A DNA stretch of 64,000 nt from CAZNOG01 sp964574635 (lineage in GTDB: Bacteria; Bacteroidota; Bacteroidia; Flavobacteriales_D; Cryomorphaceae), in contig CAZNOG010000002.1 of NCBI GenBank assembly GCA_964574635.1, positions 62,001-126,000 of the forward strand, in the 5' to 3' direction. Positions 33,172 through 41,411 of this stretch are shown here, one piece after another. The first letter of the stretch is position 1. Every line of letters begins with the position of its first letter. The notes under the pieces were generated by a model, which saw only the letters and a program-made list of their open reading frames with translations, was not told where the DNA came from and did not search any database. The translations under genes and the position numbers were made by a program.

Positions 33172-36144
33172 ATGAAACAATCCTTTCCCCTTTGTCTGAT
33201 TTTCTCCATTTCCATGCTGCTTTCCGTCGCGGCGTCGGCTCAAAGCGTACCCGTATTTCGCGCTCAGCCCACGCCCTGGGCCGATAGCGTAATCGCCCGG
33301 ATGGATTTGGACGCGAAAATCGGACAGCTCTTCATGGTGGCCGCGTACTCGAACCGCGGTCCGGCTCACCAAAAAGAACTGGAAGAACTCGTCGAAAAGT
33401 ACAAGATCGGCGGTTTGATCTTCTTTCAAGGGGGACCCGTGCGCCAAGCCAAGATGACCAATCACCTCCAATCCCTGGCCGACATCCCGCTGATGATCGG
33501 CATAGACGCCGAGTGGGGCTTGGCCATGCGCCTCGACAGCACCTTGAAATTTCCCCGGCAAATGGTGTTGGGCGCTCTGAGCAACGACTCGCTGATCTAC
33601 GCCATGGGCGCCGAAATCGCACGCCAAGGTCGACGGCTGGGCGTGCACGTCAACTTCGCCCCGGTGGTCGACATCAACAACAATCCGGCGAATCCGGTCA
33701 TCGGCAGCCGATCTTTCGGTGAGGACCGGGAAATGGTGACCCGAAAATCGGCCGCATACATTCGCGGCATGCAAGACCACGGGATGTTGGCTAACGCGAA
33801 ACACTTTCCCGGGCACGGCGACACCGACGTGGATTCGCATTACGCCCTTCCCCTCATCAAGCATTCCCGAGAACGCATGGAAAGCATCGAGATGTATCCG
33901 TACCGCTACCTCATTCCCCAAGGATTGGGATCCATCATGGTGGCGCACCTTTCCATCCCCGCCCTGGATTCCACGCCGGGCCTCCCCTCCACCCTCTCGA
34001 GCAAAATAGTCGACGAGTTGCTGACCGATCAATTCGGTTTCGAAGGCCTCATCTTCACCGACGCGCTGAACATGAAAGGCGTGGCCGACTACCTCGCCCC
34101 CGGCAAGGTCGATCTCGCCGCACTCCAAGCCGGCAACGACGTGCTGCTCTTCGCCGAAGACGTGGCCGTGGCCGCGAGAATGATCAAAGAAGCCCTCGCC
34201 GAGGGAACCTACTCGGAGGAACAACTCAACCGATCGGTGTACAAAATCCTCGCGGCCAAGGAATGGACCGGCGCGTACAGGGCCACACCCATCGAAATCA
34301 AAAACCTGATCGCCGACCTCAACACCCCCGAAGGGAAATTTCTCAATCAAAAGATCGCCGAGGGGGCCATCACTTTGCTGCAAAACAAGAAAGACATCCT
34401 CCCCCTCAAAAAGCTCGACGAGAGAAAAATCGCCGTGGTGACCGTAGGAGGCAAGGGCGAGCCATTCGTCAACCATTTGTCCCGCTACTGCACGTTCGAG
34501 GTTTTCCCGTCGGTGGCGGCACCATCGGCTCAGCAAGCCGCGGCCATCGCAAACCAAATCGCCGCGCACAACACGGTGATCGTGTACATCGACCGAACGA
34601 ACCACAACCCGTCGAGAAACTTCGGGCTATCCCAAAGCGCCGTGCACCTCGCCGAGAGTCTGGCCAAAAACAAAGAAGTCATCTTGGTGCACATGGGCAG
34701 CCCGTACGCCCTCGAAAAGCTGAGCGATCCCGAGCGTTTCGCCGCCATCGTCATCGGTTACCAAGACGAGCCCGATCTGGCTCGGGCCGCGGCCGGCGCG
34801 CTCATGGGCGCCACTCCGATCACCGGCACCCTGCCCGTATCCATCGGCAGCGACTTTCCCGTTCACTACGGCATGAAAATCGCCGAGGCCGTGCGGCTGC
34901 ACTACACTTCCCCCCTCGAATTCGGCTACCCCGCCGACGCCTTCGCGCTGGTCGACAGCATTGCCTTCGACGGCATGGCCAAGAGAGCCTACCCCGGAGC
35001 GCAGATTCTGGTCGCCAAAAACGGACACGTCATCTACGACAAAACCTTCGGTTCCCACACCTACGACGAGCAAAACGAAGTAAAGCCCACCGACCTGTAC
35101 GACCTCGCCAGCATCACCAAGATCGCCGCGACCACCATCAGCCTCATGCGCCTCGACGATCTGGGCAAGTTCGATCTGGACGCGCCCCTCCATCACTACC
35201 TCCCCGAATTGGATTCCCTGGGGCCTTACTTCTCTTTGCAGCCTCGGCGCATGCTCGCCCACGTAGCCGGCTTGAAACCCTGGGTGCCCTTTTACAATTC
35301 CACCATATCCAGAGGTCGCCTTCGCACCGATATCTATTCATCCCAAGCCTCAGAGGCGTATCCCGTGGCCGTGGCGCACAAAATGTTCGCCACCAAGTTC
35401 ATCGCCGATTCCATCATGGCGCAATTGCTGGCCACGCCACTTCTCGACAGCCATGAGTACAAGTACAGCGATTTGGGATACTTCTTCCTCCGCAACGTCA
35501 TCGAGCGCATAACGCACACGCGCATAGACACCTTCACCACTCAAACCTTTTACGCCCCCTTGGGGCTCACGACCATGGGCTATCTGCCGCTCGACCGCTT
35601 TCCCTTGGATCGCCTCACGCCCACCGAGTACGACCGCAGTTTTCGCAATCAGCTCGTTCACGGCTACGTACACGATCCCGCGGCGGCCATGCTCGGCGGT
35701 TTGGGCGGGCACGCCGGCTTGTTTTCCAATGCGCGTGACTTGGCTGTACTCATGCAAATGCTCATCAACCAAGGCACTTACGGCGGTGAGCGGTACTTGT
35801 CCAAGCGCGTCATCGAAGAGTACACGCGCTGCCAATTCTGCAAAGACGAAAACGACAAAAACCGCCGTGGTGCCGGATTCGACAAGCCCGTCATGCCACC
35901 CGGCCCCGGCCCCACGTGCAAGTGCGTCACCTTCGATTCCTTCGGTCATTCGGGCTTCACCGGCACCCTCGTGTGGGCCGATCCGGTCGAAAACATCGTC
36001 TTCGTATTCCTGTCCAACCGCGTCTACCCCACAGCCGAAAACAACCGCCTCGCACGCATGAACATCCGCACCAACATCCAAACGGAAATTTACCGCGTAC
36101 TGGCGCCGGAAAACATTCGCGACACCGCCGACTTGGGAAATTGA
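33172..36144 (+). CDS. Glycoside hydrolase family 3 fused to a serine beta-lactamase-like domain
   Basis: The 990-residue exported protein begins with a signal peptide (1-24, ending SASAQ). Residues about 30-370 form a GH3 NagZ-type beta-N-acetylhexosaminidase with KHFPGHGDTDVDSH (catalytic His/Asp loop) and the nucleophile region FTDALNMKGV. A middle GH3 C-terminal domain (about 385-580) follows, then a class C beta-lactamase/penicillin-binding domain from about 595 with SITK as SxxK. It probably trims peptidoglycan sugars and peptides in the periplasm. Such fusions are known in Bacteroidota. No operon partner; structured element C begins 35 bp after the stop. Confidence 0.93.
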   Translation: MKQSFPLCLIFSISMLLSVAASAQSVPVFRAQPTPWADSVIARMDLDAKIGQLFMVAAYSNRGPAHQKELEELVEKYKIGGLIFFQGGPVRQAKMTNHLQSLADIPLMIGIDAEWGLAMRLDSTLKFPRQMVLGALSNDSLIYAMGAEIARQGRRLGVHVNFAPVVDINNNPANPVIGSRSFGEDREMVTRKSAAYIRGMQDHGMLANAKHFPGHGDTDVDSHYALPLIKHSRERMESIEMYPYRYLIPQGLGSIMVAHLSIPALDSTPGLPSTLSSKIVDELLTDQFGFEGLIFTDALNMKGVADYLAPGKVDLAALQAGNDVLLFAEDVAVAARMIKEALAEGTYSEEQLNRSVYKILAAKEWTGAYRATPIEIKNLIADLNTPEGKFLNQKIAEGAITLLQNKKDILPLKKLDERKIAVVTVGGKGEPFVNHLSRYCTFEVFPSVAAPSAQQAAAIANQIAAHNTVIVYIDRTNHNPSRNFGLSQSAVHLAESLAKNKEVILVHMGSPYALEKLSDPERFAAIVIGYQDEPDLARAAAGALMGATPITGTLPVSIGSDFPVHYGMKIAEAVRLHYTSPLEFGYPADAFALVDSIAFDGMAKRAYPGAQILVAKNGHVIYDKTFGSHTYDEQNEVKPTDLYDLASITKIAATTISLMRLDDLGKFDLDAPLHHYLPELDSLGPYFSLQPRRMLAHVAGLKPWVPFYNSTISRGRLRTDIYSSQASEAYPVAVAHKMFATKFIADSIMAQLLATPLLDSHEYKYSDLGYFFLRNVIERITHTRIDTFTTQTFYAPLGLTTMGYLPLDRFPLDRLTPTEYDRSFRNQLVHGYVHDPAAAMLGGLGGHAGLFSNARDLAVLMQMLINQGTYGGERYLSKRVIEEYTRCQFCKDENDKNRRGAGFDKPVMPPGPGPTCKCVTFDSFGHSGFTGTLVWADPVENIVFVFLSNRVYPTAENNRLARMNIRTNIQTEIYRVLAPENIRDTADLGN

Positions 36145-36179
36145 ATCACCGGGATTCGCTCTATTTTTCGGTGATTTTG
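36144..36179 (+). terminator. Candidate hairpin terminator after the GH3 fusion gene
   Basis: AATCACCG and CGGTGATT pair over a 17-nt loop and run into TTGGG. It begins at the stop codon and ends where structured element C begins. Confidence 0.45.
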
Positions 36180-36393
36180 GGCGTGCCCCCGGCCACCTCA
36201 ACCGACTGCATTTCAAGTTTTTAAACTCGAGACGATCGCCTGGAGTGAAAACTCATTAAGGCCGGGGTCGGTCTACCACCTATATCTTCCCCCGGACCAA
36301 AGCGGAGGACGTTCGCCTCTAAATCACACCCACAAAAACCCAAAAAACCGGCGCACGTACGAGGGGAAGGATGCCGGTGTCCGCCCTCACGCG
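36179..36393 (+). repeat. Structured intergenic element, copy C
   Basis: Begins GGGCGTGCCCCCGG, has GCCGGGGTCGGTCTACCACC then TATATCTTCC, and ends GAGGGGAAGGATGCCGG...CCGCCCTCACGCG. The three boxes match copies A and B at the same relative order, but the loop after the first box is longer (about 70 nt) and the apical region contains an interspersed repeat copy (36325-36349). It fills the gap between the convergent GH3 and peptide-binding genes. Confidence 0.75.
36325..36349 (-). repeat. Interspersed TTTTTGTGGGTG repeat, copy 7 (inside element C)
   Basis: Minus-strand GGTTTTTTGGG then TTTTTGTGGGTGTG. It lies in the apical part of structured element C, in the opposite orientation to the element. 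Confidence 0.75.
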
Positions 36394-36437
36394 ATCGCGT
36401 TCAAAACCCGATGCAGGTGGGCGGAGGCAGGGTCGCC

Positions 36438-38057
36438 TCACTCATTTTCCCCCGCAATTTTCACCCTTCTTAAGTCGAGAATGTTCATCGGGTTCGAGTC
36501 CAAACCGCTCACGCGATTGGATACGAAGCGCATCACCACGTCGTAATACAGCGGCACCACGGGCGCGTATGTCATCATCAGGCTGTCCATTTCGGCGTAC
36601 ATCTCCACGCGCTTTTTCGGGTCGTGTTCCCTCAGGGCTTCGCGGTACATTTGGTCGAAAAGCTCGTTGGAAAACTGCGTGTAGTTCGGGCCCGCCGGCG
36701 ATCGGTTCGGCGAGTAAAACAGAGCCATGAAGTTCTCGTCGTCGGGGTAATCGGTGAGCCACGATTTGCGGAAAAACGGGAGTTTTCCGTGGTTGGACTG
36801 TTCGCGGTGCACCGAAGCCGGCAGCACGTCGACGGAGATCCGAATACCAAATTCTCCCAATTGGTGTTGCACGTATTCGCAGAGGTCCACGTAATCGGCC
36901 GTGGTCGAGAGTTTCAGCGCGGGCAGACCATCCCCACCGGGGAAGCCCTTTCTGCGCAAAATGGCGCGTACCGAATCGGGATTGTACTCATAACCCACGC
37001 CCGGGTTGTATCCCGGCATTCCCACCGGAATGAAACCGCCGAGAGCCGGGGCGTACACGTTGTTCCGGAGGTAGCGCACCATGGACACGCGGTCGATGCC
37101 GTAATTCACCGCCCTGCGCAAATCTTTGTCGAACCACGGGCTGTCGGTATCCCACAGGTCTTGCGTGACGAAGCCAAGGTAATCCGTCTTCAGAAACGGG
37201 GTTCTATTCAGGTGGATCCTCTCCGAGTACAGCTCGTTCAGCTCGCCTTCCGGGGTGAGCAATTCGTCGTTGTAGCTCGAGTGCAAGCCGGACATGAAAT
37301 CGAAATTGCCTTTGAGAAAATCCAAGTAAGCCGCGCTCTTGTCGGGAACGAAGGAAACCGATACCGCATCGAGGTACGGCAGCCGATTTCCCTGTTCGTC
37401 ACGCTCGAAATAATTCGGGTTTTTCAACAACGCCAGCCGCGTATTTTCAATCCAAAAATTGAATCGAAAAGGACCGGTACCCACGGGGTTGTTTCTGAAG
37501 TCGTGGCCATAGTACTCCACCGCTTCCTTTGGAACCACGGAACAGTACTTCATGCCCAACAGGCCCAAAAAGGGCGGGAATGGCCGCCTGAGCCGCACGA
37601 TGAGCGTCGTATCGTCGACCGCTTCGAAGGGGTCGTGCTCGGCGACCGAACCGAACACCCATACGCCGGGGCTCGCCAAGCCGGGGTCCCTCAGTCGGTG
37701 AAAGCTGTACACGAAATCCCCCGCCACGACCCGCCGTCCCTCACCGTTTTCGAACACGTCGTCGTCGTGAAAATACACGTCGTCGCGAAGGTGAAAGGTG
37801 TATTGCAAACCGGTGGAATCCACCTCCCACGACTTGGCGATGGCCGGTACCACTTGCAAAGAATCGTTGATGGCCACCAGTCCGTTGAACAGCATATTGG
37901 CGGCCCAGAGATTTTCGAGATTGCCGGTAAACGCCGGATCCAAGGAGGATATCCCCGCGGATTCGTTGTATCGGAATATCATCTTGTCGTCGTGGTCGTG
38001 CCCTCTTCCACAGGCCAGAAGAAGAGCCGCCAACGATAGAAAAACCACGTGTTTCAC
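36438..38057 (-). CDS. ABC transporter substrate-binding lipoprotein, family 5 (peptide/nickel type)
   Basis: The 539-residue lipoprotein (LLLACG, Cys16) has the SBP family 5 signatures: ISSLDPAFTGNLENLWAANMLFNGLV near the start (split), LRDDVYFHDDDVFENGEGRRVVAGDFVYSFHRL, NPVGTGPFRF and the C-terminal ANYTQFSNELFDQMYREA-like segment. OppA-type proteins deliver oligopeptides to an inner-membrane ABC permease. No permease or ATPase genes adjoin it, so it may serve a distant transporter or act alone. A TAACTTTC box, one base off consensus, precedes it. Confidence 0.93.
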   Translation of the reverse strand: MKHVVFLSLAALLLACGRGHDHDDKMIFRYNESAGISSLDPAFTGNLENLWAANMLFNGLVAINDSLQVVPAIAKSWEVDSTGLQYTFHLRDDVYFHDDDVFENGEGRRVVAGDFVYSFHRLRDPGLASPGVWVFGSVAEHDPFEAVDDTTLIVRLRRPFPPFLGLLGMKYCSVVPKEAVEYYGHDFRNNPVGTGPFRFNFWIENTRLALLKNPNYFERDEQGNRLPYLDAVSVSFVPDKSAAYLDFLKGNFDFMSGLHSSYNDELLTPEGELNELYSERIHLNRTPFLKTDYLGFVTQDLWDTDSPWFDKDLRRAVNYGIDRVSMVRYLRNNVYAPALGGFIPVGMPGYNPGVGYEYNPDSVRAILRRKGFPGGDGLPALKLSTTADYVDLCEYVQHQLGEFGIRISVDVLPASVHREQSNHGKLPFFRKSWLTDYPDDENFMALFYSPNRSPAGPNYTQFSNELFDQMYREALREHDPKKRVEMYAEMDSLMMTYAPVVPLYYDVVMRFVSNRVSGLDSNPMNILDLRRVKIAGENE

Positions 38058-38089
38058 GGCCGAAAGTTATTAAAAACGCCGGGGGGAAT

Positions 38090-38097
38090 TAGCTTTG
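38090..38097 (+). promoter_or_regulatory. TAGCTTTG promoter element for the diacylglycerol kinase gene
   Basis: Perfect TAnnTTTG box ending 46 nt before the ATG at 38144, in the divergent gap with the peptide-binding gene. Confidence 0.5.
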
Positions 38098-38143
38098 CGA
38101 AGAACATTCAACCAAAGGCGGCGTTCTTCCGAAGTCGGCGAGC

Positions 38144-38659
38144 ATGGAAATGAAGGATTTGAAAAAATACTCCGAAAACAGGTACCGAAGCTTCGGGTAT
38201 GCTTTCCGGGGATTTTGGAGGTTCGTGCGGGAAGAAACGCCGGCGCCCATCCATTTGATCGCGATCGCCGCCGTGGTGATCATGGGCTTTTGGTTCACGC
38301 TCTCCCCTTTGGAATGGACGGTGGTCGTCTTGATGTCTGCGGCTCTCCTCTCCGCGGAATTGCTGAACAGCGCATTGGAAAAACTCGGCAATGCGATAAC
38401 GACCGAATACAATCCCCTTATCGGCAAGGCGAAGGATTTCGCCGCCGCGGCGGTACTCGTCCTGTCCGTGGCGGCGGTGATCATCGTCGCCATCCTCTTT
38501 CTTCCCAAAATCCAGGAGAGGTGGAAAGAGCGGCGGGATGCATCACCTCAATCCCACGCCCAAGGATTGGAGGCGGTATCGTTTCATGCTGTTGTCGGCC
38601 CAGCCGTAGACCATCCCCACGGTGATCGCGTTTCCACTCAAACTGGATCCTCCGTGTGA
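38144..38659 (+). CDS. dgkA: Diacylglycerol kinase (DgkA family)
   Basis: Small integral membrane kinase that phosphorylates diacylglycerol or undecaprenol. Three transmembrane helices and the family motif AELLNSALEKLGNAITTEYNP followed by GKAKDFAAAAVL identify it. The family normally ends near residue 128; here the frame runs 45 residues further (from about RDASPQSHAQ) without conserved features. That tail lies in a 117-bp tail-to-tail overlap with the convergent gene, so the stop position looks like drift into the neighbour. An alternative start ATG (MKDLKK) is two codons downstream. Confidence 0.93.
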   Translation: MEMKDLKKYSENRYRSFGYAFRGFWRFVREETPAPIHLIAIAAVVIMGFWFTLSPLEWTVVVLMSAALLSAELLNSALEKLGNAITTEYNPLIGKAKDFAAAAVLVLSVAAVIIVAILFLPKIQERWKERRDASPQSHAQGLEAVSFHAVVGPAVDHPHGDRVSTQTGSSV

Positions 38660-39721
38660 ATTGTAGTTCAGCACGTTGTACCGGTAACGCAATCCGAGAT
38701 AACTATCCCCTTTCAAGTAAAGTCGGAAGTTGAAACCCAAACTGAGGTTGAGTGCGCCGGCGATCACAGCGTCGGTTTCCGTATCGTCGTCATAGGGAAC
38801 CACGGTAAAATTTTCATATCCGATGCCCCCCAACAATTGAAATTCGTGGTTCCGGGCTTTAAGGAGTCGATAACCGAAATCAGTACCGATGCCGAACGAG
38901 AAATAATTGTCGGTAACGTAGGTGGAATCATCATCGTTGTACAGGTATTCATTTGCGCTTTTCAAAAAGCGAAACGAAGTATACAAGTCGAAAAAAAATC
39001 CGGACCATTGGCCGCCGAACAGTACTCCTATTTCGGGGTGGTTGCCCAAGATTTCCAAGCTGTCCGTAGGCATCCAAATACCGGCGAATATTCCCGCGTG
39101 GAATGCGCCTTGCCTGCGGATTTCTTCCAGTTCTTCCAGATATTCCGTTTGAAGCGGGCTGTCGGGAAATTCCTCCCTGCGAAAGGCGGAATACAAACTA
39201 TCGGTTTCCCCGGCGATGTGCCAAGCGAGGTAGCGTTCGAATTTCGGAACGTCCTTTCTCCCCGCCTGGTTTTCGGCGAGTTCGGTGAGAAACTCCCGGT
39301 ATTCCCGCGCTCGCCCCGTTCCATCCTCATTATAAGGCGCGTATAAAATGATGTGCTGCCAGTACGGTCCATACGGCCCGTGCGGCCATCCTCTAAACTG
39401 TCGAACGGGAGTAAACAGTTGGATTTCGTCTTCCGTCAAGTCTCCGCGAACGATTCCAAGCAGCATTCTGGTCTGCTGAATTTGGGGGATAGCACCACAG
39501 TGGTACTGCCAATAATCGAGCACAACTTCGACGGAGTCCAGTTGACCGCGCTCGTAATATTCGGGAATCAAGCGTTTGGAATTGAAATCGACGTCGACGC
39601 ATGAGGGTTTGGTCTCCGTCATGAGGTTCGAAAGATCGGGTGGTTGAGCGGTGGACGGGTGGCAAATCAGGAAAGAAAAAAGGAAAAGGGCGGGAAGGTA
39701 GAGAAGTGGAGTACGTCGCAT
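38543..39721 (-). CDS. Exported protein with C-terminal outer-membrane-type domain, unknown function
   Basis: The 392-residue protein has a signal peptide (1-26, FSFLICHPSTAQ). The first 190 residues are helical with a repeated Trp/Tyr-rich part (QFRGWPHGPYGPYWQHI). Residues about 205-392 alternate polar and hydrophobic residues as in a small beta-barrel (GIFAGIWMPTD, FFFDLYTSFRFL, SLGFNFRLYLKGDSYLGLRYRY, AITVGMVYG). No family was recognised. Start 39721 gives the signal peptide. The 3' end overlaps dgkA by 117 bp. Confidence 0.75.
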   Translation of the reverse strand: MRRTPLLYLPALFLFSFLICHPSTAQPPDLSNLMTETKPSCVDVDFNSKRLIPEYYERGQLDSVEVVLDYWQYHCGAIPQIQQTRMLLGIVRGDLTEDEIQLFTPVRQFRGWPHGPYGPYWQHIILYAPYNEDGTGRAREYREFLTELAENQAGRKDVPKFERYLAWHIAGETDSLYSAFRREEFPDSPLQTEYLEELEEIRRQGAFHAGIFAGIWMPTDSLEILGNHPEIGVLFGGQWSGFFFDLYTSFRFLKSANEYLYNDDDSTYVTDNYFSFGIGTDFGYRLLKARNHEFQLLGGIGYENFTVVPYDDDTETDAVIAGALNLSLGFNFRLYLKGDSYLGLRYRYNVLNYNSHGGSSLSGNAITVGMVYGWADNSMKRYRLQSLGVGLR

Positions 39722-39814
39722 AATGGGATGGTTAATATGACGGTTCATGAAATGTACTGCGATTTGGAACTCGACATTAATCAAACACTTTGCCGGAATT
39801 GATTCGGTGCTCGA

Positions 39815-40237
39815 TCATGATGAAACGGTTGAGACGGTGTCGATCAGGCAAATATTCAAACGTTTTCGGCCGAATTCCAAAGCCCTGTCGACGTCTTTTC
39901 CCATGAACACGTCGATGGTGGTTTTGTAGCGCCGATTCATTTTGTCGTTTACGACGAAAGTATCGGTGAAGCCCTCGATCAGCACCCGGGAGCCATACAC
40001 GAAACCGCTGTCGATCAAATCGCGGGATACGGCCACGGAAGGTACGTCGGTATTCAGGGTGTCGCCCCAGGCGGTAATGTTGCCCGGACTTCCCGGACGG
40101 GTTTGGTACGGCAGGCTGTTGTAGGCCGAAACCTTTACCTCCATGCATTTCAGGGAAATGCGGGTTTCCGGTTCACCCCGGCAGGCCGACAGCAGAGAAG
40201 CCGTACAAAAAGCCACTATGAGAAAATCGAAATTCAC
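39815..40237 (-). CDS. 3D-domain lipoprotein (MltA/YuiC-type beta-barrel domain)
   Basis: The 140-residue product has a lipoprotein-like signal (FLIVAFCTASLLSAC, Cys about 19) and a 3D domain: VSAYNSLPYQTRPGSPG, AWGDTL, VAVSRDLIDSGFVYGSRVLIEG and IDVFMGKDVDRALEFGRK, with the conserved acidic residues. This domain occurs in lytic transglycosylases and spore-cortex proteins, suggesting peptidoglycan binding or cleavage. No ATG precedes the signal peptide except upstream codons inside a repeat; the GTG at 40237 is preferred. Confidence 0.78.
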   Translation of the reverse strand: MNFDFLIVAFCTASLLSACRGEPETRISLKCMEVKVSAYNSLPYQTRPGSPGNITAWGDTLNTDVPSVAVSRDLIDSGFVYGSRVLIEGFTDTFVVNDKMNRRYKTTIDVFMGKDVDRALEFGRKRLNICLIDTVSTVSS

Positions 40238-40263
40238 GGAGAGTAAACTTCGTAAAAAAGAAA

Positions 40264-40285
40264 CCACCCACAAAAACAAATCACC
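40264..40285 (-). repeat. Interspersed TTTTTGTGGGTG repeat, copy 8
   Basis: Minus-strand GGTGATTTG then TTTTTGTGGGTGG, squeezed between the DUF2490 stop (3 bp away) and the 3D-domain gene start. Confidence 0.7.
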
Positions 40286-40288
40286 TTA

Positions 40289-41011
40289 TCACCCTTCGAA
40301 ATCGAAGGCGATCACCAACAGGAATTGGTGTTCTTTGTCCGATTCGTTGAGCGGACTCACGCGGTATTCCGGACCCACGGCCATTGCCATGAAGGAGAAT
40401 ACGGGAAAGGAATACTTCGCACCCAGCCGTACTTCATAAACCGACTCATCGCCCTGGATGCTGTATAGGTTTTCCACCTTTGCGGAAAGGGCGCGGGGCG
40501 AATCATCCGACTCGCCCAAGGGAAATTCGGGTTTTAGGGCGTACCGAAATCGGAAACGCGGTTTGGAACCTTCGCCGAATATCTGCTCGGCCTTGAATTG
40601 ATGACCCAACTCGAAAGAGTCGAATTCGTCGGAGAACTTGTACTGCTGTATTATTCTGTGAAAGCTCTTTTGCTTGACGTCGTCGTATCGGAAAAGGTAG
40701 CCGCCCCCGATGAGATGGTCGTTTTGGAGCTTGCGGAGAATCACGGCTTTTACGTCCGTGCGAGTCCACAAGAAATCACTTTGGGGATCTTCACCGCCAA
40801 ACACGCCCTGCACGTAGAATTGTCGGCTTTCTACATCGAATTCCAAAATGGTTTTCTCCGCCCATTCCTTCCGAAAGGAAACTACGGGCAAGGTGCCGAC
40901 GGCGTACTCGCTTTGGGCGCGGCTTTCGACGGCGATCAGCGAGAAAGCGAGAGGCAGCAGTATGCCGATGAGCCAAGGACTCGGCCGGTCGACCCTTGAC
41001 CTAATCGACAA
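40289..41011 (-). CDS. DUF2490-like outer-membrane beta-barrel protein
   Basis: About 240 residues: a signal peptide (LIGILLPLAFSLIAVESRAQ) then strands typical of DUF2490, with WAEKTILEFDVESRQFY, RKLQNDHLIGGGYLFRYD, ELGHQFKAEQIF and PRFRFRYALKPEF. The barrel ends HQFLLVIAFDFEG. Function of the family is unknown. There is no ATG; TTG at 41011 is the best start because a TAACTTTG promoter at 41099-41106 rules out starts further upstream. It probably forms an operon with the 3D-domain gene. Confidence 0.75.
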   Translation of the reverse strand: MSIRSRVDRPSPWLIGILLPLAFSLIAVESRAQSEYAVGTLPVVSFRKEWAEKTILEFDVESRQFYVQGVFGGEDPQSDFLWTRTDVKAVILRKLQNDHLIGGGYLFRYDDVKQKSFHRIIQQYKFSDEFDSFELGHQFKAEQIFGEGSKPRFRFRYALKPEFPLGESDDSPRALSAKVENLYSIQGDESVYEVRLGAKYSFPVFSFMAMAVGPEYRVSPLNESDKEHQFLLVIAFDFEG

Positions 41012-41411
41012 CTTTTGAAACTTCCTTTGGAAATGTGCGGTGAATGGTGAGAGCGGGTTTGGTTTCAAGTTTAATCCAAGGTTAAATTTTTCGCCGCGCA
41101 AAGTTAAATCAATTGAACTTTCGTTCGACGACGGTTCATACCGTTCGGGGATACCTTAGGTAAAGGAGGAACGCAGCGAAGGATCACAACGTCAATGCAC
41201 CGAGCCGCCTACCACACCTTTCGGGAAGGGCCGAATAAAATCCCGATATGTGAAAACATGCCAATAGTCGACGCGGAAGCGGCATTCATCCCTTTTTGGG
41301 CCGGGGATTTTGGATATAATGCGTTATTTTCGCCGGAATTGCCATTTCGCGAAGGAAACCCTCACGGATTGGTCGATTCAAAACACCTACCTGCAGAAAC
41401 CGCTTTATGAC
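41012..41411. other. Divergent intergenic region DUF2490 / histidine kinase
   Basis: This 400-bp gap holds the minus-strand promoter at 41099-41106 and, on the plus strand, a TATTTTCG box at 41325-41332 that probably starts the kinase transcript. An ATG at 41319 is in frame with the kinase but overlaps that box. No RNA gene or further repeat was found. Confidence 0.5.
41099..41106 (-). promoter_or_regulatory. TAACTTTG promoter element for the DUF2490 gene
   Basis: Perfect TAnnTTTG box on the minus strand. Its TTG is in frame with the downstream gene and should not be read as the start codon. Confidence 0.5.
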
